A stretch of 64,000 nucleotides of DNA from Acidimicrobiales bacterium. Lineage in GTDB: Bacteria; Actinomycetota; Acidimicrobiia; Acidimicrobiales; RAAP-2. Shown piece after piece: positions 52,115 to 60,729 of the stretch. The notes under the pieces are model-generated. The model did not search any database, was not told the origin of the DNA, and saw nothing but the letters and a program-made list of their open reading frames with translations. Made by a program: the position numbers and the translations under genes. Each line of letters opens with the position of its first letter. Position 1 is the stretch's first letter. The stretch covers positions 1 through 64,000 of the forward strand of contig JANYFR010000004.1 of the NCBI GenBank assembly GCA_025362585.1. The letters run 5' to 3'.

Positions 52115-52132
52115 GACGCAAGGTTAGTCGGG

Positions 52133-53503
52133 TCATCCGTGACGCTCGAGCGAGGCAAGGAGTCGCTGAAATCGTTCATCGGTACTTTTGAACGGATCCT
52201 TCAGCAGAACCGTGCGCTGCATCTCGTCATTCAGTTTCAGATGGACCCAGTCGACCGTGTAATCACGGCGCCACTCCTTGGCCGCCTTGATGAACGTGCC
52301 ACGCATGTGGGCCCGGGTCGTCGGAGGCGGGGTGTGGGTGGCGGTGGCCACCTCTTCGTCGGTGACGACGCGCTGAAAGTGCCCGCGGGCCTGGCGACGG
52401 TAGTAGAGACCACGCTCGAAGCTCGTGTCGTGGTACAGCAGATCGATCAGCGCAATCTTGGGATCGCTTAGTGCAACGCCACTGCGCTCGCGCTCACGTT
52501 CAATGATCTGCAGCTTGGCAATCCAGTCGACGCGGTCGGCCAGTCCCATCGGGTCGTTGCGGTACTGTTCGATCACTTCGCGCCAAAGGCGCACGGCGTG
52601 CACCTGATCGACCGGCAGGTCGCGACCCTCGAGGAACATCTCGGCGCGCTCGCACAGGTCGTCTTGGATCTCGAGGGCCGTGAGGTCGCGACCGTTCGTG
52701 AGCTTGACCGGCTCCTTGCTCCAGAGGTCGTAAGAGATGTCGCGCAACGCGTTGATCGGCGACGCCATGTTGTAGTCGCGCAGGACGGTATTGCGGTCCT
52801 CTATCATCGCGAGCACGACCGACGCAGTTCCGAGCTTGAGATACGTCGCGAACTCACTCATGTTGGAGTCGCCCACGATGACGTGGAGCCTTCGGTACTT
52901 CTCGGGGTCGGCGTGAGGCTCGTCTCGGGTATTGATGATCGGTCGGCTTCGCGTGGTCGCCGAGGAGATCGCCTCCCAGATGTGCTCGGCGCGCTGGCTC
53001 ATGGAGTAGGCCGTGCCCTTCGCGTTGGTGACGACCTTGCCAGCGCCCGTGAAAATCTGACGGCTGATCAGATACGGAATGAAGACCTGTTCGAGGCGTG
53101 AGAGGTCGTCAATGCGCTCGATGCAGTAGTTCTCGTGACAGCCGTAGGAGTTGCCGGTCGAGTCGGTGTTGTTCTTGAAGAGGAAGATGTCCCCACGAAT
53201 CCCCTCGGCGCGCAACTGGCCCTGGGCGTACTCCGCGAGTTCGCGCAGAATCGACTCACCGGCCTTGTCCTGGGCCACGGCGTCGCTGAGCGAGTCACAT
53301 TCGGCGGTCGCGTACTCGGGGTGGCTTCCCACGTCGAGGTAGAGCCGGCTCCCGTTCTCCAAAAAGACGTTGCTTGAACGGCCCCACGCCACGACCTTGC
53401 GAAAGAGGAATCGTGAGACCTCGTCGGGGCTGAGCCGTCGCTGACCCTTCAGGGAGAAGGTGATCCCGTACTCGGTCTCTATTCCGTAGATCCGTCGCAG
53501 CAT
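52133..53503 (-). CDS. pafA: Pup-protein ligase
   Basis: 456 aa. It opens with RRIYGIETEYGITFS (catalytic Mg-binding Glu in ETEYG) and has FLENGSRLYLDVGSHPEYAT, with the catalytic aspartate in YLDVGSHPEY. LFKNNTDSTGNSYGCHENY is the nucleotide loop. PafA attaches the C-terminal glutamate of Pup to lysines of target proteins. It follows prcA by 21 nt in the same operon. Confidence 0.97.
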   Translation of the reverse strand: MLRRIYGIETEYGITFSLKGQRRLSPDEVSRFLFRKVVAWGRSSNVFLENGSRLYLDVGSHPEYATAECDSLSDAVAQDKAGESILRELAEYAQGQLRAEGIRGDIFLFKNNTDSTGNSYGCHENYCIERIDDLSRLEQVFIPYLISRQIFTGAGKVVTNAKGTAYSMSQRAEHIWEAISSATTRSRPIINTRDEPHADPEKYRRLHVIVGDSNMSEFATYLKLGTASVVLAMIEDRNTVLRDYNMASPINALRDISYDLWSKEPVKLTNGRDLTALEIQDDLCERAEMFLEGRDLPVDQVHAVRLWREVIEQYRNDPMGLADRVDWIAKLQIIERERERSGVALSDPKIALIDLLYHDTSFERGLYYRRQARGHFQRVVTDEEVATATHTPPPTTRAHMRGTFIKAAKEWRRDYTVDWVHLKLNDEMQRTVLLKDPFKSTDERFQRLLASLERHG

Positions 53504-53524
53504 CGCGTCACCGTTGCCGATCCC

Positions 53525-54202
53525 TCAGCGCAGGAGCTCACTCACGTCGTTGTCGGTCAGGCGCGCGAAGGTCCGACGGTCGCCCCGATCCTCCAGTATT
53601 CCGACCTCCAGCTCGCTGACCCCGATGGTGCGGTCGAGGCCCGCCAGGGCAGCCACCGCGTTCTTCAGCGTCACGTTGAGCGGTTCGAGCGAGTCCTCCG
53701 ACGCGGCGAAGCGGCCCTTGATTGTTTCGGCGTCGCCGCCGAGTACCGCGAATCGCGGTTCGTCCGAGATGGTGCCCTCGTAGGCGATGCGGTAGAGCTT
53801 CGTGGGGCGAATCCGATTGCCGAGCTGGGCCACCAGAATTTCGACCTCCAGGGGCTTTTGACCCTCGGTGAACATGTCGCCGAGGTGCTGGGCGTAGTAG
53901 TTGGCCAGCGCCCGCGCGTCGACGTCACCGCGCGAGTAGGTGAAGCCGGTGCCGTCGGCCCAACGGATCCCCGCCTCTCGCAGTCGATCGAACTCGTTGT
54001 ATTTGCCAACGCCCGCGAAGGCGATCCGGTCGTAGACCTCGGAGATCTTATTGAGGGACGCCGACGGGTTCTCCGCCACCAGGACAATTCCACTGTCGTA
54101 GATCGCGGCGACGATGGAGCGACCGCGGGCGATGCCCTTCTGGGCGAATTCGGCACGGTCGCGAATCAGCTGTTCGGGCGAGACGTAGAAGTAGTTCGTC
54201 AT
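53525..54202 (-). CDS. prcA: Proteasome subunit alpha
   Basis: 225 aa alpha subunit that forms the outer rings and gates the 20S core. It begins with the disordered gate MTNYFYVSPEQLIRDRAEFAQKGIARG, then IVAAIYDSGIVLVAENPS and KISEVYDRIAFAGVGKYNEFD. There is no propeptide, as expected. Translationally coupled to prcB by ATGA. The usual RPN10-like C-terminus is short (SELLR). Confidence 0.96.
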   Translation of the reverse strand: MTNYFYVSPEQLIRDRAEFAQKGIARGRSIVAAIYDSGIVLVAENPSASLNKISEVYDRIAFAGVGKYNEFDRLREAGIRWADGTGFTYSRGDVDARALANYYAQHLGDMFTEGQKPLEVEILVAQLGNRIRPTKLYRIAYEGTISDEPRFAVLGGDAETIKGRFAASEDSLEPLNVTLKNAVAALAGLDRTIGVSELEVGILEDRGDRRTFARLTDNDVSELLR

Positions 54203-54993
54203 CGCAACGAACCGCCCGCGACGCCTCCGGACCGCGTCCGGCGTTCGTTAATCACCCGGAACCGTTCGGCGACCTGTTCGTGGGCCAACTCGTGGAAGCC
54301 GGCGCTCGAAATGGTGACCATCATGGGAAAGAGGTTGCGCACGAAATCCGGTCCACCGGTGCTCGGATCGTTATCACCGGCCTCGTAGAGTGCGAGGGCC
54401 CCGAGATCGAGGGCGCCCTCCAGATCGAGATCGGCGGCGTAACCGAGTCGGAGCGTGCTCTCGGCGAAGGGTGATCCTGATCCAATGGTCGAGAAGTCGA
54501 ATCGCTCGTAGCAGCCGCCGGCGCCGTCGTACTCGAAGATCCGGCCCCTCTCGTGGCTCTGGTCCCATCCCGCGAGGAGCGGCAGCACGATCAGTGGGGT
54601 CGAGAGGTTGTTGCGCTGAATGATCGGTGAGAGGTAGTTGGCTTTGCCCTCGAGGCTAAGGGCGGTGTCGGTCATTTTCTCGTAGTGCTCGAAGGACAGC
54701 TGAGCCATCCGGATGAACTCCATGCCTCGCGCCGCGGTGCCCGATATCGCGAGCGCAGTAAAGCGGTCGGCCGCTTCAATCTTGCGCACGTCGCGGCTGG
54801 CAATGTAACTGCCGGTCGCCTGGCGGTCGCCCACCATGACGACGCCGTGGTCGTAGCGCACCGCGACCACGGTCGTCGCGTGAGGCGACGCGGCGTCGCT
54901 GCCACTGCTCGACGTGCTCAGCCCTGCGCCTCGCGCGTAGTGGTAAAACGAGGGCCCGGGATCATCGTGGGCGCTGAAGAGCGGGAGCCCCAT
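54199..54993 (-). CDS. prcB: Proteasome subunit beta
   Basis: 264 aa. A propeptide of about 39 residues precedes the catalytic threonine in HATTVVAVRYDHGVVMVGDRQ; cleavage before T40 would expose Thr1. DRQATGSYIASRDVRKIE holds Asp17/Lys33 equivalents. Peptidase subunit of the 20S core. Its ATG is close behind the pup stop. Confidence 0.96.
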   Translation of the reverse strand: MGLPLFSAHDDPGPSFYHYARGAGLSTSSSGSDAASPHATTVVAVRYDHGVVMVGDRQATGSYIASRDVRKIEAADRFTALAISGTAARGMEFIRMAQLSFEHYEKMTDTALSLEGKANYLSPIIQRNNLSTPLIVLPLLAGWDQSHERGRIFEYDGAGGCYERFDFSTIGSGSPFAESTLRLGYAADLDLEGALDLGALALYEAGDNDPSTGGPDFVRNLFPMMVTISSAGFHELAHEQVAERFRVINERRTRSGGVAGGSLR

Positions 54994-54995
54994 TC

Positions 54996-55190
54996 CTATT
55001 CGCCGCCCTTTTGGACGTAGTTTCGTACAAACTCTTCGGCGTTCTCCTCGAGGACCTCGTCGATCTCGTCGAGCAGGTCGTCGAGATCGGCCTTCAGCTG
55101 GTCGCCCTTCGTCGCGTCGACGGTCACCTCGGGCGCCGGTTGGCTCGCCCGCTCGGTGCGCTGCTTCTGGATCCGCTCTTGTTCACTCAT
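54996..55190 (-). CDS. pup: Prokaryotic ubiquitin-like protein Pup
   Basis: 64 aa, largely disordered with the coiled region LDDLLDEIDEVLEENAEEFV that Arc/Mpa grips. It ends QKGGE, a glutamate in place of the usual glutamine, so it is made ready for ligation and does not need deamidation. The N-terminus is basic and threads into the ATPase. Confidence 0.96.
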   Translation of the reverse strand: MSEQERIQKQRTERASQPAPEVTVDATKGDQLKADLDDLLDEIDEVLEENAEEFVRNYVQKGGE

Positions 55191-55200
55191 ATTGTCTGTT

Positions 55201-56688
55201 CTACCTGTCTAATGCTTCAAGAAGGGCATCTGCCGTCGCACTCGTTTCTAGCAACTTTGCGGTCAAATGTTGCGTACCCCTCAGGGGATCGAGCATGGGT
55301 ACCCGTCGGAGTGGTCCAGATCCGAGGTCGAACACGACCGAATCCCAGTTGGCTGCCACGATCTGGTCGGGGTAGCGCGCGACGCATTGGCCGCGAAAAT
55401 ACGCCCTCGTGGTCGTTGGTGGGTTGTGAACGGCTTCACGAATGGCCTCGGGACCGTGCAGTTCGCGCAGACCCACGCGCTGGGCGAGGGAGCGCTCGGG
55501 ACGCAGGTCGTGGTACTGAAGGTCGATGGCCCGCAACTTTGCGTCGTGGGCCGAGAGGTCGTAGCGCTCCCGGTAGCCGTTGACGACACGCAGTTTCGCG
55601 ACCCAGTCCACCCGGTCGGCGATCGCGGCGCGGTCGTCGCGGACTCCGTCGAGCATTTCACGCCACTGGGCGAGCACGAGGGCCACCTCGGCAGCGCCCG
55701 CGACGGCGTCGGCCCCCCTCGTCGACGCGTGGTCGTTGGCGAGATGCCACAGTTCGTCCTGAAAATCCCAGGCGGTGCGCCGCTTCTCGTCCTCGCAGGC
55801 CACCGTGACCGAGAGTGACGGGTCGAGGGAGTAGGCCCGAACGGCATCGACGGGGTGACGCGGGAGGCCCGGGAAGACCCCCGCGCCCCGCTCCTCGAGC
55901 ACCATCAAGAGCAGGGCGGTCGATCCGAGCTTGACGAGGGTCGCCACCTGGCTCATGTTCGCGTCACCGATGATGACGTGGAGACGGCGGTAGCGCTCGG
56001 CGTCGGCGTGGGGTTCATCACGCGTATTGACAATCGGTCGCTTGAGTGTGGTCTCGAGGCCCACGACCTCTTCGAAGAACTCGGCGCGTTGACTGAGCTG
56101 AAATGCCGGGTCGCCTTCCATACCCGCTTCGGTCTCGGCGCCGACCTTGCCGGCCCCAATAACGACCTGGCGCGACACGAAGTGCGGGACCATTGCTCGC
56201 ACGATGTGGGTGAACTCGACCTCGCGGTTGACGAGGTAGTTCTCGTGGGTGCCGTAGGAGTTGCCCTTGCCGTCGGAGTTGTTCTTGTAGAGCGTAATGG
56301 CCTGGCTCGGATCGAGCGACTGGTTCGCAACGGCCAGGGCGCGGCGCATGACCTCCTCGCCCGCGGCGTCGTAGAGAGTGGCCTCCAACGGGGTGCGACA
56401 CTCGGGCGACGAATACTCGGGGTGGGCGTGGTCCACGTAGAGACGGGCGCCGTTCGTCAGCACGGTGTTGGCGAGGTGGGTCTCCACGATCGGCGCGTAC
56501 GAGGTCAGGTTCGCGAGGCCTCGCGCGTCCACGCCGGGCGTCTCGCCTTCAAAATCCCAGTTGATCCGCGTGTGACCACGCTGAGCGTAGGCGTTGACGA
56601 TGATGCTCGACGCCACAATCGGATCGAAGTCCGGCCCCCCCGCGACGCCGTACTCGGTCTCGATACCGAGGACCTTCGCGATGGGCAT
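55201..56688 (-). CDS. dop: Depupylase/deamidase Dop
   Basis: 495 aa, homologous to PafA. IAKVLGIETEYGVAGGPDFDP starts the glutamine-synthetase-like fold, and RLYVDHAHPEYSSPECRTP holds the catalytic aspartate. LYKNNSDGKGNSYGTHENY is the nucleotide loop. Since Pup here ends in Glu, its main job would be cleaving Pup from substrates. Arc precedes it by 3 nt and pup follows. Confidence 0.96.
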   Translation of the reverse strand: MPIAKVLGIETEYGVAGGPDFDPIVASSIIVNAYAQRGHTRINWDFEGETPGVDARGLANLTSYAPIVETHLANTVLTNGARLYVDHAHPEYSSPECRTPLEATLYDAAGEEVMRRALAVANQSLDPSQAITLYKNNSDGKGNSYGTHENYLVNREVEFTHIVRAMVPHFVSRQVVIGAGKVGAETEAGMEGDPAFQLSQRAEFFEEVVGLETTLKRPIVNTRDEPHADAERYRRLHVIIGDANMSQVATLVKLGSTALLLMVLEERGAGVFPGLPRHPVDAVRAYSLDPSLSVTVACEDEKRRTAWDFQDELWHLANDHASTRGADAVAGAAEVALVLAQWREMLDGVRDDRAAIADRVDWVAKLRVVNGYRERYDLSAHDAKLRAIDLQYHDLRPERSLAQRVGLRELHGPEAIREAVHNPPTTTRAYFRGQCVARYPDQIVAANWDSVVFDLGSGPLRRVPMLDPLRGTQHLTAKLLETSATADALLEALDR

Positions 56689-56691
56689 TGG

Positions 56692-58437
56692 TTAAAGGTA
56701 CTGGCCGGTGCCGACGTGTTGGATCGACCGACCACCCTCTTCGGCCTTCTCCTCGCGGTTGATGAGGGTGCGGATGAAGATGATGCGCTCGCCCTTTTTG
56801 CCCGAAACCCGTGCCCAATCGTCGGGATTGGTGGTGTTGGGCAGGTCCTCGTTCTCCCGGTACTCCTGACGAATGGATTCGAGCAGGTCACTCGCGCGCA
56901 GTCCGCGACCCTTGCCCGCGATTTCGCGCTTCACGGCAAGCTTCTTGGCACGACGAACAATGTTCTCAATCATCGCGCCCGACGCGAAGTCCTTGAAGTA
57001 CAGGACCTCCTTGTCGCCACCCTGGTACGTGACCTCGAGGAATCGATTCTCGTCGTGGACGCGGTACATGTCGGTCACGGTCTCTTCGATCATTATCTGA
57101 ATGGCCTTCGCGCGGTCACCCCCGCCGAGATCGAGGACTGTCGACTCGTCAATTGGCAGATTGGTGTGCAGGTAGCGCTGAAAGATCTGGGCCGCGGCGT
57201 CCACGTCGGGCCGCTCGATTTTGATCTTGACGTCCAGTCGTCCCGGTCGCAGGATTGCCGGGTCGATGAGGTCCTCCCGGTTGGTCGCCCCGATCACGAT
57301 GACGTCGCGCAGAGACTCCACGCCGTCGATCTCGGCGAGCAGCTGAGGCACGATGGTGGACTCCATGTCCGAGCTGATGCCGGTGCCGCGGGTGCGAAAG
57401 AGCGAGTCCATCTCGTCAAAAAAGACAATGACCGGCACGCCCTCCTCGGCCTTCTCGCGGGCCCGCTGAAAGACGACGCGGATCTGACGTTCCGTCTCGC
57501 CAACGTACTTGTTCAGCAGTTCGGGACCCTTGATATTCAAGAAGTAGGAACGAACGTTGCGGTTGCCCGTCAGTTCGGCGACCTTCTGGGAGAGCGAGTT
57601 CGCCACCGCCTTGGCGATCAGGGTCTTACCGCAGCCGGGCGGACCGTAGAGCAGGATTCCCTTGGGCGCCGGCAGGTCGTAGTCGTTGAAGAGCGCGCGG
57701 TGGAGGTAGGGCAATTCGACGGCGTCGGTGATGGCTTCGATCTGGGCGTCGAGACCGCCCACGTCGGCGTAGGTGATGTCCGGAACCTCTTCGAGGACGA
57801 GCTCCTCCGCCTCTTGGCGCAGCAACTTCTCGGTGAGCAGGTTCGAGCGCAGGTCGAGCAGTAACGCGTCACCGCTGCGCAACTTCACGTGACGCAGTGC
57901 GTCGGCGAGCTCAACCACTCGCTCCTCGTCGGCGCGGCCGTAGACCAGCACTCGCCGGTCGTCGAGGACCTCTTTGACCGTCACGACTTCACCCTGTCCG
58001 TCCGATTCGCGTACCCCGATGACCGTGAAGGACTCGTTGAGTACCACCTCGTTGCCGCGATCGATCTGTCCGGGATCGAGCCCGGGGTGCAGTGCCACGC
58101 GCATTTTTCGCCCCGAGGCGAAGATGTCAACGGTGCCGTCTTCGTTGAAGTCAATGAACGTGCCATAGACCGCGGGCGGTTGGGTAAGTTTTTCGACCTC
58201 GTCGCGCAGCGACGCGATCTGATCGCGAGTCTGTTGAATGGTGATCGTCAACTTCTCGTTGTTGGAGCGCGTCTGGGCGAGCTGCCCGCGGGCTTCGAGC
58301 AGTTTCTCTTCGAGCATCTCAATTCGGCGCATCGACTGCTCGACGTCCGAAAGCGTGGCGTCGCGCGGCGACTGCAGGACGACCTGGTCGTCGTCCTCGG
58401 GGCCGGGTCCGCGATTGAAGGGCTCGGAGCGGTCCAT
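56692..58437 (-). CDS. arc: Proteasome-associated AAA ATPase Arc/Mpa
   Basis: 581 aa. N-terminal coiled coil (about 32-85) that binds Pup, an OB domain pair (90-200), and an AAA module with Walker A GPPGCGKT (265-272, K271) and Walker [11 protein letters not shown] (D341-E342). The last residues GTGQYL form the tail motif that docks in the alpha-ring pockets. It unfolds pupylated proteins. TATGGT 6 nt before the ATG gives a leaderless start for the arc-dop-pup-prcB-prcA-pafA operon. Confidence 0.97.
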   Translation of the reverse strand: MDRSEPFNRGPGPEDDDQVVLQSPRDATLSDVEQSMRRIEMLEEKLLEARGQLAQTRSNNEKLTITIQQTRDQIASLRDEVEKLTQPPAVYGTFIDFNEDGTVDIFASGRKMRVALHPGLDPGQIDRGNEVVLNESFTVIGVRESDGQGEVVTVKEVLDDRRVLVYGRADEERVVELADALRHVKLRSGDALLLDLRSNLLTEKLLRQEAEELVLEEVPDITYADVGGLDAQIEAITDAVELPYLHRALFNDYDLPAPKGILLYGPPGCGKTLIAKAVANSLSQKVAELTGNRNVRSYFLNIKGPELLNKYVGETERQIRVVFQRAREKAEEGVPVIVFFDEMDSLFRTRGTGISSDMESTIVPQLLAEIDGVESLRDVIVIGATNREDLIDPAILRPGRLDVKIKIERPDVDAAAQIFQRYLHTNLPIDESTVLDLGGGDRAKAIQIMIEETVTDMYRVHDENRFLEVTYQGGDKEVLYFKDFASGAMIENIVRRAKKLAVKREIAGKGRGLRASDLLESIRQEYRENEDLPNTTNPDDWARVSGKKGERIIFIRTLINREEKAEEGGRSIQHVGTGQYL

Positions 58438-58536
58438 GACTTCACCATAGTGAGCGTCGTGGGTTGGCGTAAGTCACGAACTTGGGACCCTGCCCGCTAG
58501 AGTTACTTGACACATTCGCCCACGGAGGACAGCTAG

Positions 58537-58773
58537 ATGAAGGTTTGGATCGATCAGGACCTGTGCACGGGTGACGGACTCTGTGAGGAGATCTGTCCCT
58601 CGGTGTTCACCCTGCTCGACGACGGTCTGGCCTACGTGAAGGAGGGTGCGGACGTGAAGAGCGCCCCCGGAGGAGCCGAGGGCCTCGCCGTCGTGCCCGC
58701 GGGTATGGAAGATGCCGTGACCGAGGCCTCCGAAGAGTGCCCCGGCGAGTGCATCTTCATCGAACAGGACTAG
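58537..58773 (+). CDS. Small ferredoxin
   Basis: 78 aa. C10-x2-D13-x2-C16-x3-C20-P, with C68 and C72 near the end: the CxxDxxCxxxCP pattern of [3Fe-4S] or Asp-containing [4Fe-4S] ferredoxins that often serve P450s. A candidate electron donor to the P450 at 35571. Shine-Dalgarno GGAGGA is 7 nt before the ATG. Divergent from arc. Its stop overlaps trmI (convergent). Confidence 0.9.
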   Translation: MKVWIDQDLCTGDGLCEEICPSVFTLLDDGLAYVKEGADVKSAPGGAEGLAVVPAGMEDAVTEASEECPGECIFIEQD

Positions 58774-59555
58774 GCCGGCTCCGCTCGGCGAACCAGGCGA
58801 CGCGCCGAGGTCAAGAAGCCCGTGTGGGCGACCATGCGGTGATCTGGTCGGACGGAACGGCCGTCGACGTGCCAGGTGCGACGAAGGATCTCGACCGTCT
58901 CCTCGAGGCCGAACGAGTGACGGCGAAGCGTCTCGCGCAACAGCTGCGTCTGATTGATGGTCGGCAGGTACGCGAGCAGGATGCCGCCCGGGCGAAGGGC
59001 GCCCTCGGCGTGGCTCACCACGTCCCAGGGTTCGGGCATGTCCAAAATGATGCGGTCGAGGTCGACTTCGTCGATGCCCTGAGTCACGTCGCGAATGTGG
59101 ATGTCGTAGGCGACGTCGTTGCCGAGCATGTCGTAGACGTTCTTCTTCGCCTGAGCGGCGAAGTCTTCGCGGATCTCGTAGCCCGTGATGATCGCGCCGG
59201 CTCGCAGCAGCGTCATGGAAAGGGCACCCGACCCAATGCCCGCCTCAAGTATCCGCATCCCCGGGCCGACGTCGGCCTGCATGAGTATGGCGCCAAGATC
59301 CTTCGGGTAAATGACCTGGGCGCCGCGGGGCATCTTTAAGACCACGTCGGAAAGGGTCGGCCGCAGCACCAGGAAGCTGCGTTCGGTACTTCCTCGCACG
59401 AGGGACCCCTCCAGTGCTCCAATCACGTCATCGTGCTGGACAATGCCGGCGTGCGTGTGGAAGGCGGCTCCTTCGCGCAGAGTGATCAAATAGTGGCGAT
59501 CTTTCGCGTCGATCAACATCACGCGCTCGCCGAGTGCCAGTACTGCGCCGCTCAC
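58770..59555 (-). CDS. trmI: tRNA (adenine-N1)-methyltransferase TrmI
   Basis: 261 aa. The N-terminal beta domain (GERVMLIDAKDRHYLITLREG) and the SAM motif ILEAGIGSGALSMTLLRAG are followed by DRIILDMPEPWDVVSHA, the TrmI catalytic strand. It makes m1A58 in tRNA. The GTG at 59555 overlaps the small upstream gene (GTGA). In mycobacteria trmI also sits beside arc and the pup-proteasome genes. Confidence 0.93.
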   Translation of the reverse strand: MSGAVLALGERVMLIDAKDRHYLITLREGAAFHTHAGIVQHDDVIGALEGSLVRGSTERSFLVLRPTLSDVVLKMPRGAQVIYPKDLGAILMQADVGPGMRILEAGIGSGALSMTLLRAGAIITGYEIREDFAAQAKKNVYDMLGNDVAYDIHIRDVTQGIDEVDLDRIILDMPEPWDVVSHAEGALRPGGILLAYLPTINQTQLLRETLRRHSFGLEETVEILRRTWHVDGRSVRPDHRMVAHTGFLTSARRLVRRAEPA

Positions 59556-59722
59556 GCCTTGCTCTTGTTTGCGGCCTTCTGGTTGTGTCGTTGCGTACGG
59601 GCTTCGACCAGTCGCACGAGGGTGAGGGCAATGGCGGTGAAGAGCCACTTGCGTGACTTCAGACTCCACGCTCGACCGAGCGACGAAACCATCGCAATTC
59701 GCAGGATGCGACCAAGAATCAT
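59552..59722 (-). CDS. Small membrane protein
   Basis: 56 aa: basic N-terminus, one hydrophobic stretch (WLFTAIALTLVRLVEA), basic tail. GAGGAAT precedes the ATG. Overlaps its neighbours on both sides (ATGA upstream, GTGA downstream), so it is part of a tightly coupled operon ending in trmI. Function unknown. Confidence 0.65.
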   Translation of the reverse strand: MILGRILRIAMVSSLGRAWSLKSRKWLFTAIALTLVRLVEARTQRHNQKAANKSKA

Positions 59723-59913
59723 GCGCGATTCCTCTTTCTTACTTGACGTCCACGTAGCCGACCCCAGAAGTAGCCGGCGACAATGCTGCCGACGCCGACG
59801 GACGCCACCGTGGGCTTTTGGGAGAGATCCAGTGCGGCGAAAGTGCCGCGCTCGGGTAGCTTTGCACGAATCGACGCCTCGAGAGCTCGTCGCGTCGACG
59901 ATAGCTCTCTCAC
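59719..59913 (-). CDS. Small membrane-associated protein
   Basis: 64 aa. N-terminal charged helix (VRELSSTRRALEASIRAKLPE), then one glycine/valine hydrophobic segment (TVASVGVGSIVAGYFWGRL) and a basic tail. Start is GTG overlapping the holin-like gene stop; stop overlaps the next ATG. Looks like the partner-type DUF3618-like proteins seen after Holin-X genes. Confidence 0.6.
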   Translation of the reverse strand: MRELSSTRRALEASIRAKLPERGTFAALDLSQKPTVASVGVGSIVAGYFWGRLRGRQVRKRNRA

Positions 59914-60263
59914 TTCGAGCCGCCCACACGACGCTTGGCGGCACCGCTGGCGATCCGCCACACCGTCAGCGCGACGATGATGCCAGCGAGGACCACCACG
60001 ATCAGGTAGGGGATGAACGAGAGCGTCCCGTCGAGGACCTTGAACTGTTCTTGGAGGAAGCGAAGGGCGCCGAGAAGGAGCAGCACGACGCCGAAACCAA
60101 CGAAGACACTGCCGACGGTGCCCCAGGCGACGAAGCGTCCGAGGTCCTTCACCGGTTGGACCGTCTCCTCCTTCAGGTACTTGACGGCGAGGTCTCGAAT
60201 CTCCTCGAGGTCGCGCTGCATCGACGCTCCACGAAGAAACTTACGCCACGGCAGAGTTTTCAT
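59910..60263 (-). CDS. Actinobacterial Holin-X / phage-holin-3_6-like membrane protein
   Basis: 117 aa. An amphipathic N-terminal helix (QRDLEEIRDLAVKYLKEE) precedes two TM helices (VAWGTVGSVFVGFGVVLLLLGALRF and FIPYLIVVVLAGIIVALTVWRI). Matches PF07332-like chromosomal proteins, which are not phage holins in practice; role unknown. TAGGCT 6 nt before the ATG gives a leaderless start. First gene of the four-gene unit with trmI. Confidence 0.72.
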   Translation of the reverse strand: MKTLPWRKFLRGASMQRDLEEIRDLAVKYLKEETVQPVKDLGRFVAWGTVGSVFVGFGVVLLLLGALRFLQEQFKVLDGTLSFIPYLIVVVLAGIIVALTVWRIASGAAKRRVGGSK

Positions 60264-60272
60264 TGACCCAGC

Positions 60273-60671
60273 CTACTCGTGGCGATCCCTGATTAGGTAG
60301 GTGGAGCTCGCGGTCGCCACCAACCGATCCTGATCGTCGACGACGCGTGCGGTCAGGAACGACACGACCGAACCGGGCTTCAGCACCGTGGCGGTGCAGG
60401 TGAGCACGTCGCCGCGGCGCGCCGCGCGCACGAAGGAGACCTTCATCTCAGTATTGGCCACGTAGGCCCGGCGATCGGCGAGACTCGAGACCGCTGAGGC
60501 CCCCATGGCCGAGTCCATCATCGCCGACAGGAAGCCCCCTTGGACGACGCCGGCGGTATTAAGAAAACGGTCGTCCACCTTCATCTGCCAGACCGAGGTC
60601 CCCGGTTCCGACTTGTCCACGCAGGTGAGGCCCAGCGTGAGGTCGCAGTTCGGAGGTATCTGCAGTGCCAC
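60273..60671 (-). CDS. Hotdog-fold thioesterase (PaaI type)
   Basis: 132 aa. VVQGGFLSAMMDSAMGASAVSSL is the hotdog helix with catalytic G-G-F and Asp; VANTEMKVSFVRAARRGDVL follows. Acts on acyl- or aryl-CoA thioesters. Leaderless start: TAGCCT 6 nt before GTG at 60671. Divergent from transketolase with 58 bp between starts. Confidence 0.87.
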   Translation of the reverse strand: MALQIPPNCDLTLGLTCVDKSEPGTSVWQMKVDDRFLNTAGVVQGGFLSAMMDSAMGASAVSSLADRRAYVANTEMKVSFVRAARRGDVLTCTATVLKPGSVVSFLTARVVDDQDRLVATASSTYLIRDRHE

Positions 60672-60729
60672 GGCTGCAGGCTACCGCCCGTGCAGCGGCA
60701 ATCGCTGGCGATTCACTACTCTCGTGTCC

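Noticed and set aside
55855-57864. Long open frame on the plus strand (669 codons)
   Set aside because: It is antisense to dop and arc, both certain. Its translation has no family features and no start signal; it arises from codon bias in high-GC DNA.
59910-60263. Prophage remnant because of the holin-like protein
   Set aside because: This holin-like family is a common chromosomal actinobacterial gene; no other phage genes are near.
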